Shown one piece after another: positions 45,501-54,433 of a DNA stretch of 64,000 nucleotides. Position 1 is the first letter of the stretch. Each line of letters opens with the position of its first letter. The stretch is from CAZAMB01 sp964501365 (GTDB lineage: Bacteria > Planctomycetota > Phycisphaerae > UBA1845): positions 62,001-126,000 of the forward strand of contig CAZCST010000032.1 of assembly GCA_964501365.1 (NCBI GenBank), given 5' to 3'. The notes beneath the pieces were generated by a model. The model had not been told where the DNA came from and did no database searches. It saw nothing but the letters and a program-made list of their open reading frames with translations. A program made the translations under genes and the position numbers.

Positions 45501-48450
45501 CGCACTTCTTACGGCACGTTTCAGTAGGTGCACCCGGAATCGCCGGACATTGCACCGGATTACAATCCGTGCCCGCGGCATTGGGTTCACAAATGGTCGG
45601 AATGGTCACGCAATCGCAGCAGATTTTGTTCGTGCCATCCGCCTGCGGAACGTTCGTCTGCACGCAATTCGTACCGGCCGGGCAATCCCCTTCGCACTTC
45701 ACCGGCGGCGTGGTCTGCATGCGGATCGTGCCCGTCGTGCTGCCCGACATGCCACCGAGATGGCCGCCCGGCTTTCCGACAAAGTCAATTCGGTAGGTAA
45801 TGTCGAAGAAGCTATCAACCGCCCAGCTACCACCCGGCAACTGCGTCAACGTGGTATGGCCGGGGCTTGGCAGGCCAAAGTCGTTGCCCGCGACAACCCG
45901 CAACAGGTCAAAATCCGGATCGCCGCTGCCCGGATTCGTAATCTGTCCGAACAAACGGAACATCTCGGTGTCAAACGATTGCACCGGATCGCCTGGCGTC
46001 CTGGGTTGAACGTGTGTCTCAAAATCAACTTGCGGCAACGTGACGGGGCGACTCCAACCGCTTAGCGTACCCGGACATCCGCCTGGACCCGTGGAAACGC
46101 ACTGCAGTTGGAACTGCATCATCGAACTCGCACATTCTTGCTGACCGGAGGCCGGAGTGCCTTGTTCGCATTCCACGCCCGGCGGGAACGAGCAGACGTT
46201 GTTCTGCTCCTTGCAGAAAATCTGACTGTGAATCGGGGCAAGGTGAATCTCCGTGTTTGGCGGAAGCCCCGCGATGATCATGTGTACATCATTCGGACTC
46301 AGGTAATCGCAGCCCGAAGGCGGCAAATCCACTGTGCCACCATCATTGGGAACGATGCAGCCATTGCCACCGCCGGCAACACCACCATCGACTCCTCGCG
46401 GAACCGGGCCCTGATGAACTTCAACGTGACAGTTGGTGGCGGGCTCGCATTCGCAATCGGTCACTTCGATATTTCCCGCTGCGTCAATCTTCACGCACTT
46501 CTTCTGGCAATGGTCCGTCGGCGGGACCGGGCCCGGACAATTGACCTGCTCGCAGTCGGAAGCATCTGCATTGGGCACGCAACCCGGAGTTCCGACGCAG
46601 TCACAGCGGATCGGATTGCCAAAGTGACCGTCACCCAGCAGGGTGCATGTATCCACGCCGTTGGAGCATCCACCTTCACAATGATATCCAGCAGTGTCTT
46701 TCACCAGATGGCAAATATTGGGATCCTGACACTCGCATTCCAGCACGCCGCAACTGCCTTGCTGGTTAATGTTGCAGCCCGCTGTCTTGGGCAGGCACTG
46801 CTCGTTCGGTGTGGTCGGCGGCGGACACGTTGACGAACAACCCGAGGCCGTCGTCGGGTCGCGTGTGCATGCCGGATCACATGCGTCATCCACACCATTG
46901 GCGTTGTTGTCTCCCAGACACGCCGGCACTGGAGTACCGCCAAGCGACTGACATTGCTGTACCGAAACGTTGGGCGTGCAGCCATTTCCCGTCGGCAGCG
47001 GTACGCAGCACGCCGGATACGTGAAGTGGTTGGCCTGCACGAGATTCGCTACGACTGTTCCGCCAGTCGGAGAACTGTAAAGCGGCGTGCAGCCACCGAG
47101 GTGGTAGTAGTTGTCCTGGGGCGGCTTGCAACTGATCGTCTGCGCCACCTGAATCGGAACATGGTTGTAAGCGTACAGGCCGGGGCTGTATTCGATCTCG
47201 AAGAACACATCGAAGAAGCTGTCGGCCAGATTCGGATTGCTTGGCTGCTCTGCAATCACTCCTCGGCTTGGTTGCAGCGGCTGAACGCTTCCTGACAGCG
47301 TTCCAGCCTTCAGGTTTACGCCGCCGCCCGTCAGGCTCATGGCCATGATCTGCGTGTTGATGACATCGAGGTGGCCGTCAATGGGACGAGTTCCCGGATA
47401 AAAAGTTGCATCGTCAACTGGACCCTGTTCACGGATGGTCACAGGACCGCCTGCAACAACATTCGTGTCGGCAATGCAGTCGAGATTGGTGTCGATGCCG
47501 AGAACTGCACCGGAGGGGAGGGTCTCTTGATTCTGCCCACCTGGCGGACAAGCTGGATTGTCAATCCAGTGTGGACCCGGGCCGCAGAATTCACATGGTC
47601 CGACAAAGCATGAGTCGTCAATGCCGTCGCCATTCGTATCCCCGGCACATTGCGTTCCTGCAGGAAGCGGCGTACCGCCCTGGCCCGTGCAAGTTGCTGC
47701 AGTCGAGGTGTTGACGCAAAGCCCAAGTGGCAAACAGCAGGGAACACCGCCAACTGGTCCACCCGTCTGCATTCTGATCGTGCCCGTGGTGCTTCCGGAC
47801 ATGCCGCCAAGCGGCCCGCCAGGATGCCCGACGAAGTCAATTCGGTATGTAATGTCGAAAAAGCTGTCTACGTTCCAGTTACTGCCCGGAGGACCAAGTC
47901 GCGTCAACGTCGTATGCCCGGGGCTTGGCATGCCGAAGGACGTTCCGGCCGTAATCCGCAACAGATCAAAATCCGGATCGCCAGGGGGCAGTTGCCCCTG
48001 CATCCCAAACATATCGTTGTCGAAATCCTGCGGAGATACACCCAGCGTCCGTGGGCCAGTGTGGGCCTGGCATTGGATCTGCATGGAGAGAACTCGATTG
48101 TAGGTGCAAAGGGGGTTGCTCGGCCCCGTGCACTGGCCATGCAGATTCATGGACAGAATCGAATTGAAATTTTCAACATGGCCCCCCAGGCTTCCGCCCG
48201 GCGTCGTGGTTACGTTGAAGAACTTGTTATGGTTCGCGTCGACCTGAATGGTCGTTCCCGGAGGCAGGCCATTGATCATTTCGTGCAGGTCTGTCGGGCT
48301 GACGTAGCCGCAACCGGCCGGCGGCAATATGACAGTGCCTGCGGTCTCAGGAACGGTGCAAGGTTGCGCAAGCACCGTTGAAGTCGCAAGGACTCCGACC
48401 AAGCCGAAAATCGTTCCGAATCCGGCGCGAAAGATTCCGTTGGTGCTCAT
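42532..48450 (-). CDS. Giant exported protein with repeated ~200-residue modules
   Basis: 1972 residues from the ATG at 48450 (GGGGAG leader), which opens a signal peptide ending VLAQ. In-frame ATGs upstream also have leaders. Four copies of a ~200-residue module begin near 48365, 46360, 45360 and 44060. Each opens with GGTVxLPPxGCxYxSPxDxH and IIxGLPPxT and ends with DPDFDLLRIxAG, SPGHTTLTxL, VDSFFDITYRIDFVG and GGMSGSTTGTIRM. A fifth, divergent copy lies at about 47590-46990. Cys-rich linkers join them (CCLPxGxC, CECEPATNCH). The last 250 residues (RFVSFSLAP, DVSSLVNKFKSAPGAP, FIHIAACVDAFKGKPYP) are a dockerin-like end common in planctomycetes. There is no IPTL tail. I cannot name the module; a surface or extracellular role is inferred. 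Confidence 0.85.
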   Translation of the reverse strand: MSTNGIFRAGFGTIFGLVGVLATSTVLAQPCTVPETAGTVILPPAGCGYVSPTDLHEMINGLPPGTTIQVDANHNKFFNVTTTPGGSLGGHVENFNSILSMNLHGQCTGPSNPLCTYNRVLSMQIQCQAHTGPRTLGVSPQDFDNDMFGMQGQLPPGDPDFDLLRITAGTSFGMPSPGHTTLTRLGPPGSNWNVDSFFDITYRIDFVGHPGGPLGGMSGSTTGTIRMQTGGPVGGVPCCLPLGLCVNTSTAATCTGQGGTPLPAGTQCAGDTNGDGIDDSCFVGPCEFCGPGPHWIDNPACPPGGQNQETLPSGAVLGIDTNLDCIADTNVVAGGPVTIREQGPVDDATFYPGTRPIDGHLDVINTQIMAMSLTGGGVNLKAGTLSGSVQPLQPSRGVIAEQPSNPNLADSFFDVFFEIEYSPGLYAYNHVPIQVAQTISCKPPQDNYYHLGGCTPLYSSPTGGTVVANLVQANHFTYPACCVPLPTGNGCTPNVSVQQCQSLGGTPVPACLGDNNANGVDDACDPACTRDPTTASGCSSTCPPPTTPNEQCLPKTAGCNINQQGSCGVLECECQDPNICHLVKDTAGYHCEGGCSNGVDTCTLLGDGHFGNPIRCDCVGTPGCVPNADASDCEQVNCPGPVPPTDHCQKKCVKIDAAGNIEVTDCECEPATNCHVEVHQGPVPRGVDGGVAGGGNGCIVPNDGGTVDLPPSGCDYLSPNDVHMIIAGLPPNTEIHLAPIHSQIFCKEQNNVCSFPPGVECEQGTPASGQQECASSMMQFQLQCVSTGPGGCPGTLSGWSRPVTLPQVDFETHVQPRTPGDPVQSFDTEMFRLFGQITNPGSGDPDFDLLRVVAGNDFGLPSPGHTTLTQLPGGSWAVDSFFDITYRIDFVGKPGGHLGGMSGSTTGTIRMQTTPPVKCEGDCPAGTNCVQTNVPQADGTNKICCDCVTIPTICEPNAAGTDCNPVQCPAIPGAPTETCRKKCVKVDTTGNVTVTDCDCQPDTDCHMELLGISGRGTEPADGGVAGGPNPCIEPDAGGTVVLPPPGLDCPYVSPDDFHEIIAGLPAGTTVQVGIEHGRFVNIVNQPGGNLGGEKETFGSSLTMTMNGQCTGPINPICTYSRNVQMQVNCETHIGPRTPGDPVQSMDNDMFMLQGQLPPGDPDFDLLRITAGTGFGMPSPGHTTLTQLPGGTNWAVDSFFDITYRIDFIGHSPGPFGGMSGSTTGTIRMQTPGAFKCRGQCPTGTNCIQTNTPQPDGTNKVCCECVNNDPTGACCTTGAVGNLCVNTTQSQCQGTFIPGVTCSGIMVACCLPSGACAQMDEVCCTAAGGSSIVGGTCSAPQGCCFQSGTCQNLDPVCCQAQGGTPLGAGNNCLGDLDGNGHDDACERCVPTADGTGCTNPICNSPVPEQCQKRCAKFNPATGQITVTECDCRGTSECHLVYPGSGAARDGGEEDVGAVAGGPNGCIVPDDGGTVDLPPAGCDYLSPSQVHMIIDGLPPNTEIHLAPIHSQIFCHEQNNVCSFPPGIECEQSGGDLGGQKECASSTMQFQLQCVSTGAGGCPGTLAGFNRTVVLPDVGFETHVGPRTPGQPSQSFDTEMFRLFGQIVNPGSGDPDFDLLRITAGNDFGLPSPGHTTLTRLGPPGSSWAVDSFFDITYRIDFVGRPGGHLGGMSGSTTGTIRMATTPPFKCVGGCGPRRSCTPLGHSNVDGTLSVCCDCRPRIPNGDPTAVNKSRFVSFSLAPAAVAGGAETNAIRVKLVSLHHVNPPYQGGPSVPFTAFEGQVRYVGPPAVFLESVSTGIRFVASQLQCAPYYRDWSSFSSCSLTPTICTTNADCPMGGTCSVALDTLLHVTGSAITPSSTFEVQVLGSICAGVEENCDDVSDPLEMKTTRWGDVETPFNPPSTTTQPDLQDVSSLVNKFKSAPGAPIKARSLLAGDDTFGTINMTNDLSFIHIAACVDAFKGKPYPHDIATCP

Positions 48451-48839
48451 CTGCTTGCTCCCCGAAAAGTTATCCGTTCGTTGACACAGGCCCTTCATGG
48501 CATGACCCTCCCCAAAAACAACCCCGTTCTTCTTCAGCCGTGAATTCATTCCAACTTTCCTCAATGCTGCGAAAGTGTCACTCACTTGTCACAAATTCGC
48601 GCGCAAAAAAAACCGAATTGCAATTCTCGACGCTCGCCTTCAATTTCGCTACCAAAGTAACTGGTAGACGCTTAATATCTGTGACCTGAAAGTGCGCGCA
48701 ATGAACCGCGCAAACCCGATAACCAGTTAGGGTAGCCAAATCTTAATGGAATTGCAACAAAAAAATACCGACTTGGGGATTGCGCTGGGCGACGAGGGTT
48801 AGTCCCGTAAGATTAACAAAGTGGCATCCGCGGTGTGGA
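48451..48839. other. Intergenic leader of the giant gene
   Basis: 389 nt. It holds two further in-frame ATGs for the giant gene, each with its own GGGGAGGG or GAGGAAAG leader (around 48498 and 48549). A weak minus-strand promoter candidate, TTGCAA, 17 nt, TACCCT, lies near 48730-48760. No other gene is seen. Confidence 0.4.
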
Positions 48840-50201
48840 CTACTTTACCGCTCCTACTGAAACCAAGTACCCTCGCGTCCGAAAATAAAGAGTCCCTTTT
48901 GAAATCGCGGGGGTTGCCATACTGATGTCCCCGAGCGGGTTTTTTGACAGTAGCTCGTATTTTTCGCCAGCCTTTACCACGTAAACATCGCCTTCTTCGC
49001 TTGTGAAATAGATCTTTCCGTCCCCGGCCACCGGTGATGCGGTAAATCCAACACCATCCTCAAGCCTTTCTCGATATTTCTTCGCCCCGGTCTTGGCGTC
49101 GTAGCATGCCAGAATTCCTGAATCGCGACAGGCATAGAGCAGCCCCTGATACGCCAGCGGCGTCTGCATGTAATTCCCGGTCCGCATGTGTGCCCACGCG
49201 ATATGCGAATTTGAAGTGTCGTCGCCACTCAGCGAAATGTCACCCTCAGCCGTTGGTTTGATTGCGTAAATCGGGGCCGCCGCACCGTGAGCGTTGGTTA
49301 TGTAGATGAGATCGTTGGCGATGATTGGCGTCGGAACCGGGATGTCCCCCCCGCCCTTCATCCACCAAAGCTCCTTACCGCTGGTCAGGTCATAGCTGGC
49401 AATCCGCTTGTAACCGTTGACGATCATTTGCGAGCGACCCGGGGCAACATGCACGGTCGGCGTGCTCCAGGTCGGCACTTCGTCACGGGCAGTCTTCCAT
49501 GCGACGCTGCCATCCTTCAGGTTCAAGGCGGCGACAAATGAGTCCTTTTGAACATCGCACTCCAACAGCACCTTGTCACCATGAATAACCGGCGAACTGG
49601 CAAACCCCCACTGTGCGGCCGGAACTTCGTAATAACCTGCATCGAGAACCCCGAGGTCTTGCTTCCAGATCAAGTCGCCCGTCATGCTGTAACAGTACAA
49701 GCCTTCTGACCCAAAAAACGCCACCACGTACTTTCCGTCCGTCGCCGGCGAACAGTTGGCGTGCGACCCCTTCATATGCCGTTTGATTTTGGGAACTCCC
49801 TTGTACGCCTCCTTGTCCCAAAGAATCTTTCCAGTGTTTCTGTCCAGACACAGCACTCGGAAACTCTGCGGCGTGTCATCCGAAACGGGAGTGATATCGC
49901 CGTACAGACCGACTTTGAGCGAAGCCTGCTTGTCGCCTTCTGAAACTGCCGTGGTCAGGAAAATCTGGTCGCCCCAGACAACAGGAGACGAAAACCCAAG
50001 ACCCGGTGTCGCCGTCTTCCAAAGGATGCCTTCGTTCTTCGTAACATCCCACTTGGTTGCCAGAGTAGCCCCCTCGGCCACGCCAGAGGCGTTGGGCCCG
50101 CGAAACTGAGGCCAGTTCCCACTGGTCTGCTCATCCGCTTTCGCGTGAACAACCACAAGAACGGAGAGCAAAACAGTCGCGAAAATTCCCGCAGTACGCA
50201 T
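48840..50201 (-). CDS. Exported PQQ-type beta-propeller protein
   Basis: 453 residues; AGGTG five bases before the ATG. Signal peptide to about residue 22 (VVHAKA). WPQFRGPNASGVAEG at the start is the usual opening of planctomycete PQQ-like proteins. Blades of the PQQ/quinoprotein type follow: VLCLDRNTGKILW, LYCYSMTGDLIWKQDL, VAALNLKDGSVAWKT, IASYDLTSGKELWWMKG, LACYDAKTGAKKY. There is no clear PQQ cofactor site, so a BamB-like binding role is as likely as an enzyme. Confidence 0.9.
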   Translation of the reverse strand: MRTAGIFATVLLSVLVVVHAKADEQTSGNWPQFRGPNASGVAEGATLATKWDVTKNEGILWKTATPGLGFSSPVVWGDQIFLTTAVSEGDKQASLKVGLYGDITPVSDDTPQSFRVLCLDRNTGKILWDKEAYKGVPKIKRHMKGSHANCSPATDGKYVVAFFGSEGLYCYSMTGDLIWKQDLGVLDAGYYEVPAAQWGFASSPVIHGDKVLLECDVQKDSFVAALNLKDGSVAWKTARDEVPTWSTPTVHVAPGRSQMIVNGYKRIASYDLTSGKELWWMKGGGDIPVPTPIIANDLIYITNAHGAAAPIYAIKPTAEGDISLSGDDTSNSHIAWAHMRTGNYMQTPLAYQGLLYACRDSGILACYDAKTGAKKYRERLEDGVGFTASPVAGDGKIYFTSEEGDVYVVKAGEKYELLSKNPLGDISMATPAISKGTLYFRTRGYLVSVGAVK

Positions 50202-50366
50202 TCATCACCTCAGCAGCTTGATCACCCTGGAATCCAAACCATGGACCGCATCATAACACTTTGCGTGTATTTGAGCGTCATAATTTGTAAGTTATCGGCC
50301 ACCAATTTCCAAAACCCTGCCCATCCGCCGCCACGATGTAGTACTCTTAAGGGAGAGGAGTTGCAC
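50202..50366. other. Intergenic gap before a small membrane peptide
   Basis: 165 nt, AT-richer than its surroundings (CATAATTTGTAAGTTATCGG). It must contain the promoters of the divergent PQQ-type gene and the peptide gene, but I see no clear pair of hexamers. Confidence 0.35.
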
Positions 50367-50480
50367 ATGTTCTCCACTGTTCACAAACCGCACTTCGACG
50401 CCCATCACCCGCTATGGTTGTGGTTGACGGCGCTGGCGGCCTTCCTGCTTGCCTTGCTTTGGACCCGGCCAATTCATTAG
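50367..50480 (+). CDS. 37-residue membrane peptide
   Basis: ATG at 50367 with GGGAGAGGAG upstream at ideal spacing. The product is a His/Pro-containing head (MFSTVHKPHFDAHHP) and one hydrophobic helix (LWLWLTALAAFLLALLW), ending RPIH. It is too short for standard gene finders. The strong ribosome binding site and compact hydrophobic design argue for a real small protein, perhaps a membrane-complex accessory. No homologue known to me. Confidence 0.6.
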   Translation: MFSTVHKPHFDAHHPLWLWLTALAAFLLALLWTRPIH

Positions 50481-50639
50481 CCTGGCACGGGCGGGGCAGC
50501 GTTGCGGCGATCGCACGGTCGTGCAATTTCTGCGAGGCCGCGCATCCGACTCACGCAATGGCGCAGTATTCCAGGCTGAACCAGTCCTCCAGGTAGCCCG
50601 TCGTTGACACTGGCTTCCTCGCGGACATGATCCTTACGC

Positions 50640-51644
50640 ATGGCCCCCCCGACACGACACACCATTTTCGCCGAACCATTTTCCAGCAATGCGATCGCTC
50701 GGATGAGCAGCGTCGGCCCTGTGACGCAGCTTGATGCATGCGATGAACAGACATTGATGGCTGCCGTCCAGTCGTGCGACGCACTTCTCGTACGCACGTC
50801 TTCTCAGGTAACCCGCCGCGTCATCGAGTCAGCTCCCCACCTCAAGGTCATCGGCCGCGGAGGCGTTGGGTTGGACAACATTGACCTTGTGGCTGCACGC
50901 GAAAAACGAGTGCGAGTTGTCTACACCCCCACCGCCGCGACCGACGCCGTGGCTGACCTAACCTTTGCCTTCATCCTGGGTCTGATCTGGAACTTGAAGG
51001 GCAATGATGCCGCAGTGCGCTCAGGTCAGTTTCTCGAAGGTCGCAGCGCTGCGGCTCCGAGGGAACTGTCCGGCATGACACTCGGAATCATCGGCATGGG
51101 CCGAATCGGAAGGGCTGTCGCCCGCAGGGCAGTACACGGATTTGGAATGAACGTAATATACAATGACATCTTGAACCCCCAACCCGCACTCGATTTTCCT
51201 GCGACGCCCGTAAGCAAAAACGAACTTTATGTGGCGTCAGATATTGTGAGTCTTCACGTTCCGCTGACCAGCGAAACAAAAGAACTGATCGATTCGAAAG
51301 CGCTTGCGACGTTTAGATCCGGCGCATTGCTTATCAACGCTTCTCGCGGCGCCGTCGTGAATCTCGCTGACCTGAATGCGGCACTTTGCAGTGGTCATTT
51401 GGGAGGAGCGGGATTGGACGTGTTTGATCCCGAACCGCCGCCGACACCCCACGCCATCATGCGTGCTCCCAACACAGTTTTCACTCCGCACATCGGCGCG
51501 AAAACTGCGCTGGCTCAATCAAGAATGAACTCTGTGGTGGACGATGTGATACGTGTTCTGGAGGGCAAGCCGCCGCTCCATGAAAACTCTTCATGGAATG
51601 ACCTGGATATCATGGCCGCCGGGCTGGCCAGGCCACTAGAATGA
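50640..51644 (+). CDS. D-isomer-specific 2-hydroxyacid dehydrogenase
   Basis: 334 residues. NAD-dependent dehydrogenase with the split catalytic and nucleotide domains of the D-3-phosphoglycerate dehydrogenase group. RGGVGLDNID, TFAFILGLIWNLKGND, LGIIGMGRIGRAVARRA (Rossmann loop), VSLHVPLTSETKELI, INASRGAVVNLADL (catalytic Arg), LDVFDPEPPP and TPHIGAKT (catalytic His) are all in order. It lacks the C-terminal ACT domain of many SerA proteins, so a related hydroxyacid such as glyoxylate or hydroxypyruvate is also possible. The start has no strong ribosome binding site. Confidence 0.92.
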   Translation: MAPPTRHTIFAEPFSSNAIARMSSVGPVTQLDACDEQTLMAAVQSCDALLVRTSSQVTRRVIESAPHLKVIGRGGVGLDNIDLVAAREKRVRVVYTPTAATDAVADLTFAFILGLIWNLKGNDAAVRSGQFLEGRSAAAPRELSGMTLGIIGMGRIGRAVARRAVHGFGMNVIYNDILNPQPALDFPATPVSKNELYVASDIVSLHVPLTSETKELIDSKALATFRSGALLINASRGAVVNLADLNAALCSGHLGGAGLDVFDPEPPPTPHAIMRAPNTVFTPHIGAKTALAQSRMNSVVDDVIRVLEGKPPLHENSSWNDLDIMAAGLARPLE

Positions 51645-51802
51645 GGCGGGGATAAAGAATTGCTGGAGCCGCGTCCGATCGGTAAAACATCGGCGATGGG
51701 GCGCGTGGAACGCCAACGCGGTCTTGTAAGGATTACCGAAGGATGAGGTGCAGATTCGGCGGGGAATGACGGCGCAAATCATTCCTCCTCCGAATTGCAT
51801 CC

Positions 51803-52936
51803 ATGAAAATGCCTGATTTCGCATCCATTCCCTATCTTCGCTGGTTGATCGCAGCGATGGCGGGTATCGCTCTTGCCGTCTGGTGCGCCGCCATCCTTCG
51901 CCGATATGTCCGCATAATTATCCAGGTCATGGAAAACCAGGCCTGGATGCCTGAAAACACCAATGGCAATGGCGACACAGGTCTTTGGCTCGGCGAAGAA
52001 ATTCATTTCCACGCCGACGACGGCCACCCATTGTGCGGCGTCCTCATGCGCGGCGCCCGCAGCAGACAGACGCAGCCCAGGGAGCGCGGCGTTGTCATTT
52101 TTGCACACGAATTCGGAAGCGACCGTTCCAGCGCGGCTCGATACTGCCTGCCACTGATTAAACAGGGCTTCGACGTTTTCGCCTTTGACTTCCGTGGACA
52201 CGGCGCCTCCCCCGCCCAGCAGGGCTATCACCCACGACAATGGCCCAGCGACCGCGAAACCGCCGACTTGACCGGGGCCATTCGATTCGTGCAACAACAA
52301 CTGGACGCACAGAATCGACCTCGTCGAATCGCCCTCTTCGGGCTTTCCCGCGGCGCAAGCTCCGCCATCCTGGCCGCATCAAAATCGAACGATATCTGCG
52401 CAGTCATTTCCGACGGAGCCTATAGCAGCGACACGGCCACCGAATACTTCATGAAACGCTTCGCCACGATCTTCGCCCGGCTCCGCTTCATCGCAAAGTG
52501 TCATCCCCCAGTCTTTTGGAAATTGTTGCGCGTGCTGGTCTATCGTGAATACGCGCGAAACTCGGGTTGCAGCTTTCCGTCTGTTCGCCGGGCGATCATG
52601 CGTATGAATCGTATGCCCATGCTGTTCATTCACGGCGAAAAGGACTCCTACATCCCCTTCGCGCAATGCCAGTCCCTATTCGACCTGGCATACGGACCCA
52701 AATCGTTATGGATTGTTCCCGATGCTCGCCATAACCAGTGTGCGAAAACCAACCCCGGGGAATACTTCAGGCGCATCGTCAGTTTCCTGGATGAACATCT
52801 TTCCGAGGAAATCCAGCCCATACTTGCCCTGCCCGCACGAACGCGTCGCCACGAGGCCCCGGTGTCGGTCCCGGCGTCCACCCTCGTCCCGTCGCTGGCC
52901 GGTTCGCAGCGCGAGCCGTCTGCCACCGCTGTGTAA
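51803..52936 (+). CDS. Membrane-anchored alpha/beta hydrolase
   Basis: 377 residues. An N-terminal helix at about 14-32 anchors it. The hydrolase fold follows with IFAHEFGSDRSS, FDFRGHGAS, the nucleophile Ser in FGLSRGASS, Asp in FIHGEKDSYIP and His in PDARHNQC. The tail is Pro/Arg-rich and looks disordered. It is an esterase or peptidase of the BAAT/serine aminopeptidase-like group. Substrate unknown. No clear Shine-Dalgarno precedes the ATG. The htrA-like gene follows 90 nt later. Confidence 0.88.
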   Translation: MKMPDFASIPYLRWLIAAMAGIALAVWCAAILRRYVRIIIQVMENQAWMPENTNGNGDTGLWLGEEIHFHADDGHPLCGVLMRGARSRQTQPRERGVVIFAHEFGSDRSSAARYCLPLIKQGFDVFAFDFRGHGASPAQQGYHPRQWPSDRETADLTGAIRFVQQQLDAQNRPRRIALFGLSRGASSAILAASKSNDICAVISDGAYSSDTATEYFMKRFATIFARLRFIAKCHPPVFWKLLRVLVYREYARNSGCSFPSVRRAIMRMNRMPMLFIHGEKDSYIPFAQCQSLFDLAYGPKSLWIVPDARHNQCAKTNPGEYFRRIVSFLDEHLSEEIQPILALPARTRRHEAPVSVPASTLVPSLAGSQREPSATAV

Positions 52937-53026
52937 CGAAATTCTCTCGTTGCGCTCCACTTGTTCTCAGCGAATTCAGCCCCGCTAGAATTCCAATGGA
53001 ACGATGGGTTCCATGTGGGAATAACG

Positions 53027-54358
53027 ATGCAAACGTTACGAACGATGAAGCTTGCGTGTGTGACACTGGTTCTTCTTTCTGGATTCGCTCTCGCCGACGA
53101 CGCCTCCGACCGCCAGAAACGCCGCACCCCGATCGTCGAAGCCTACGAAAAGGCCCGCGATTCCGTCGTAAACATCATTGGAGTCGGCAATGTCGAGGTT
53201 CAGCGCTGGGGAATGAACCCCTTCGGCGAAGTGTTTCCCATGCCCGCGACCCGCAATGAACGAAGCATCGGCAGCGGCATCATCATTCACGAAGACGGAT
53301 ACATCGTGACCAATGCCCATGTCGTCGCCAGCGGAGCCCAGCTCGGCGCGACACTGCTCGATGGAACCGAGCTTGAAGCCCGCGTGATTGGTCGCGATAA
53401 CGACCGCGATCTCGCCGTCATCAAGATCGACCCCCCTTCCCCGCTGAAATCCATCAAGATGGGACACAGCGACGATATCATGATCGGAGAGCAGGCGATC
53501 GCCGTCGGCAATCCCGTGGGCCTGCACAACTCAGTCACCGTCGGCATCGTCAGCGCCCTGCACCGTGAACTCGAAGTCGGAGGCCGCATCGTCTATCCCG
53601 ATGTCATTCAGACCGACGCCAGCATCAATCCCGGCAATTCCGGCGGCGCGTTGCTCAACATCCTCGGCGAGCTCATCGGGATCAACACCGCCATCCGCTC
53701 TGACGCACAAAACATCGGCTTCGCCATCCCGGTAGATCAGCTGCGCGAGATCCTTCCCAGCGTGCTCGACTCGGAAAAACTCAACAAGGTTGTTTCGGGA
53801 CTTCGCATCTACAGTACCGATCCTCCCACGATCTCCGAGGTCCGCGAGAATTCTCCCGCCGCAACCGCCGGCCTGCACGTCGGCGATGTCATCAGCACCG
53901 TAAACGCGAAACGTGTCGATCGTGCCGTGGACTTTCTCGTCACCATGCTCGACCGCAAGGCCGGCGAGACGGCGCAACTCGGCATCGTTCGCGGCGGCAA
54001 GACCGAAGAAGTCCGTCTGGCCCTCGTGGCCGCTCCAAAACCCGACGGCAGAAAACTCGCCAAAGAGCATCTCGGCCTCACCGTGGACGACGCCAGGGAG
54101 GATGTGGCCCGCCGATTCCTGCTGCGAAAGGCCGGCGGCGTCATCGTGATGGGTGTAGAACCGCGCAGCCCGGCCGACCGGGCGGGCGTCAAGCCCGGCG
54201 ACATGCTTGTCCTTCTGGGCCCCTATTCGCTGACAGACTGCGATATGCTCGGCCAGTTGCTCATCCAGGTCGCCCCCGGCGACGGGTTGCAGGCTCGCCT
54301 CCGCCGTATCATCCGCTCCGACCTGTACGAATACGAGGCAGCCTTCTACGCCCGATGA
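53027..54358 (+). CDS. HtrA/DegP-like periplasmic serine protease
   Basis: 443 residues from the ATG at 53027 (GTGGGA leader); ATG 53045 is an alternative. Signal peptide to about residue 23 (GFALAD). Trypsin-like domain with His98 in TNAHVV, Asp128 in NDRDLAVIKI and Ser205 in NPGNSGGALL. Two PDZ domains follow: one near 270-345 (ENSPAATAGLHVGDVI) and one near 385-430 (EPRSPADRAGVKPGDMLVL). Expected to degrade or refold damaged envelope proteins, fitting a genome with so many exported proteins. Confidence 0.94.
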   Translation: MQTLRTMKLACVTLVLLSGFALADDASDRQKRRTPIVEAYEKARDSVVNIIGVGNVEVQRWGMNPFGEVFPMPATRNERSIGSGIIIHEDGYIVTNAHVVASGAQLGATLLDGTELEARVIGRDNDRDLAVIKIDPPSPLKSIKMGHSDDIMIGEQAIAVGNPVGLHNSVTVGIVSALHRELEVGGRIVYPDVIQTDASINPGNSGGALLNILGELIGINTAIRSDAQNIGFAIPVDQLREILPSVLDSEKLNKVVSGLRIYSTDPPTISEVRENSPAATAGLHVGDVISTVNAKRVDRAVDFLVTMLDRKAGETAQLGIVRGGKTEEVRLALVAAPKPDGRKLAKEHLGLTVDDAREDVARRFLLRKAGGVIVMGVEPRSPADRAGVKPGDMLVLLGPYSLTDCDMLGQLLIQVAPGDGLQARLRRIIRSDLYEYEAAFYAR

Positions 54359-54433
54359 AAAACGAGACAACGCGGGCATGACAAAGCCTCTTTGCCTTGT
54401 TGCCTCGCTGCCTCGTTGCCTTATGCTCCCTCC

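Noticed and set aside
43355..48381. Chains of plus-strand ORFs over the giant modular gene
   Set aside because: They repeat only because the minus-strand modules repeat; no start signals.
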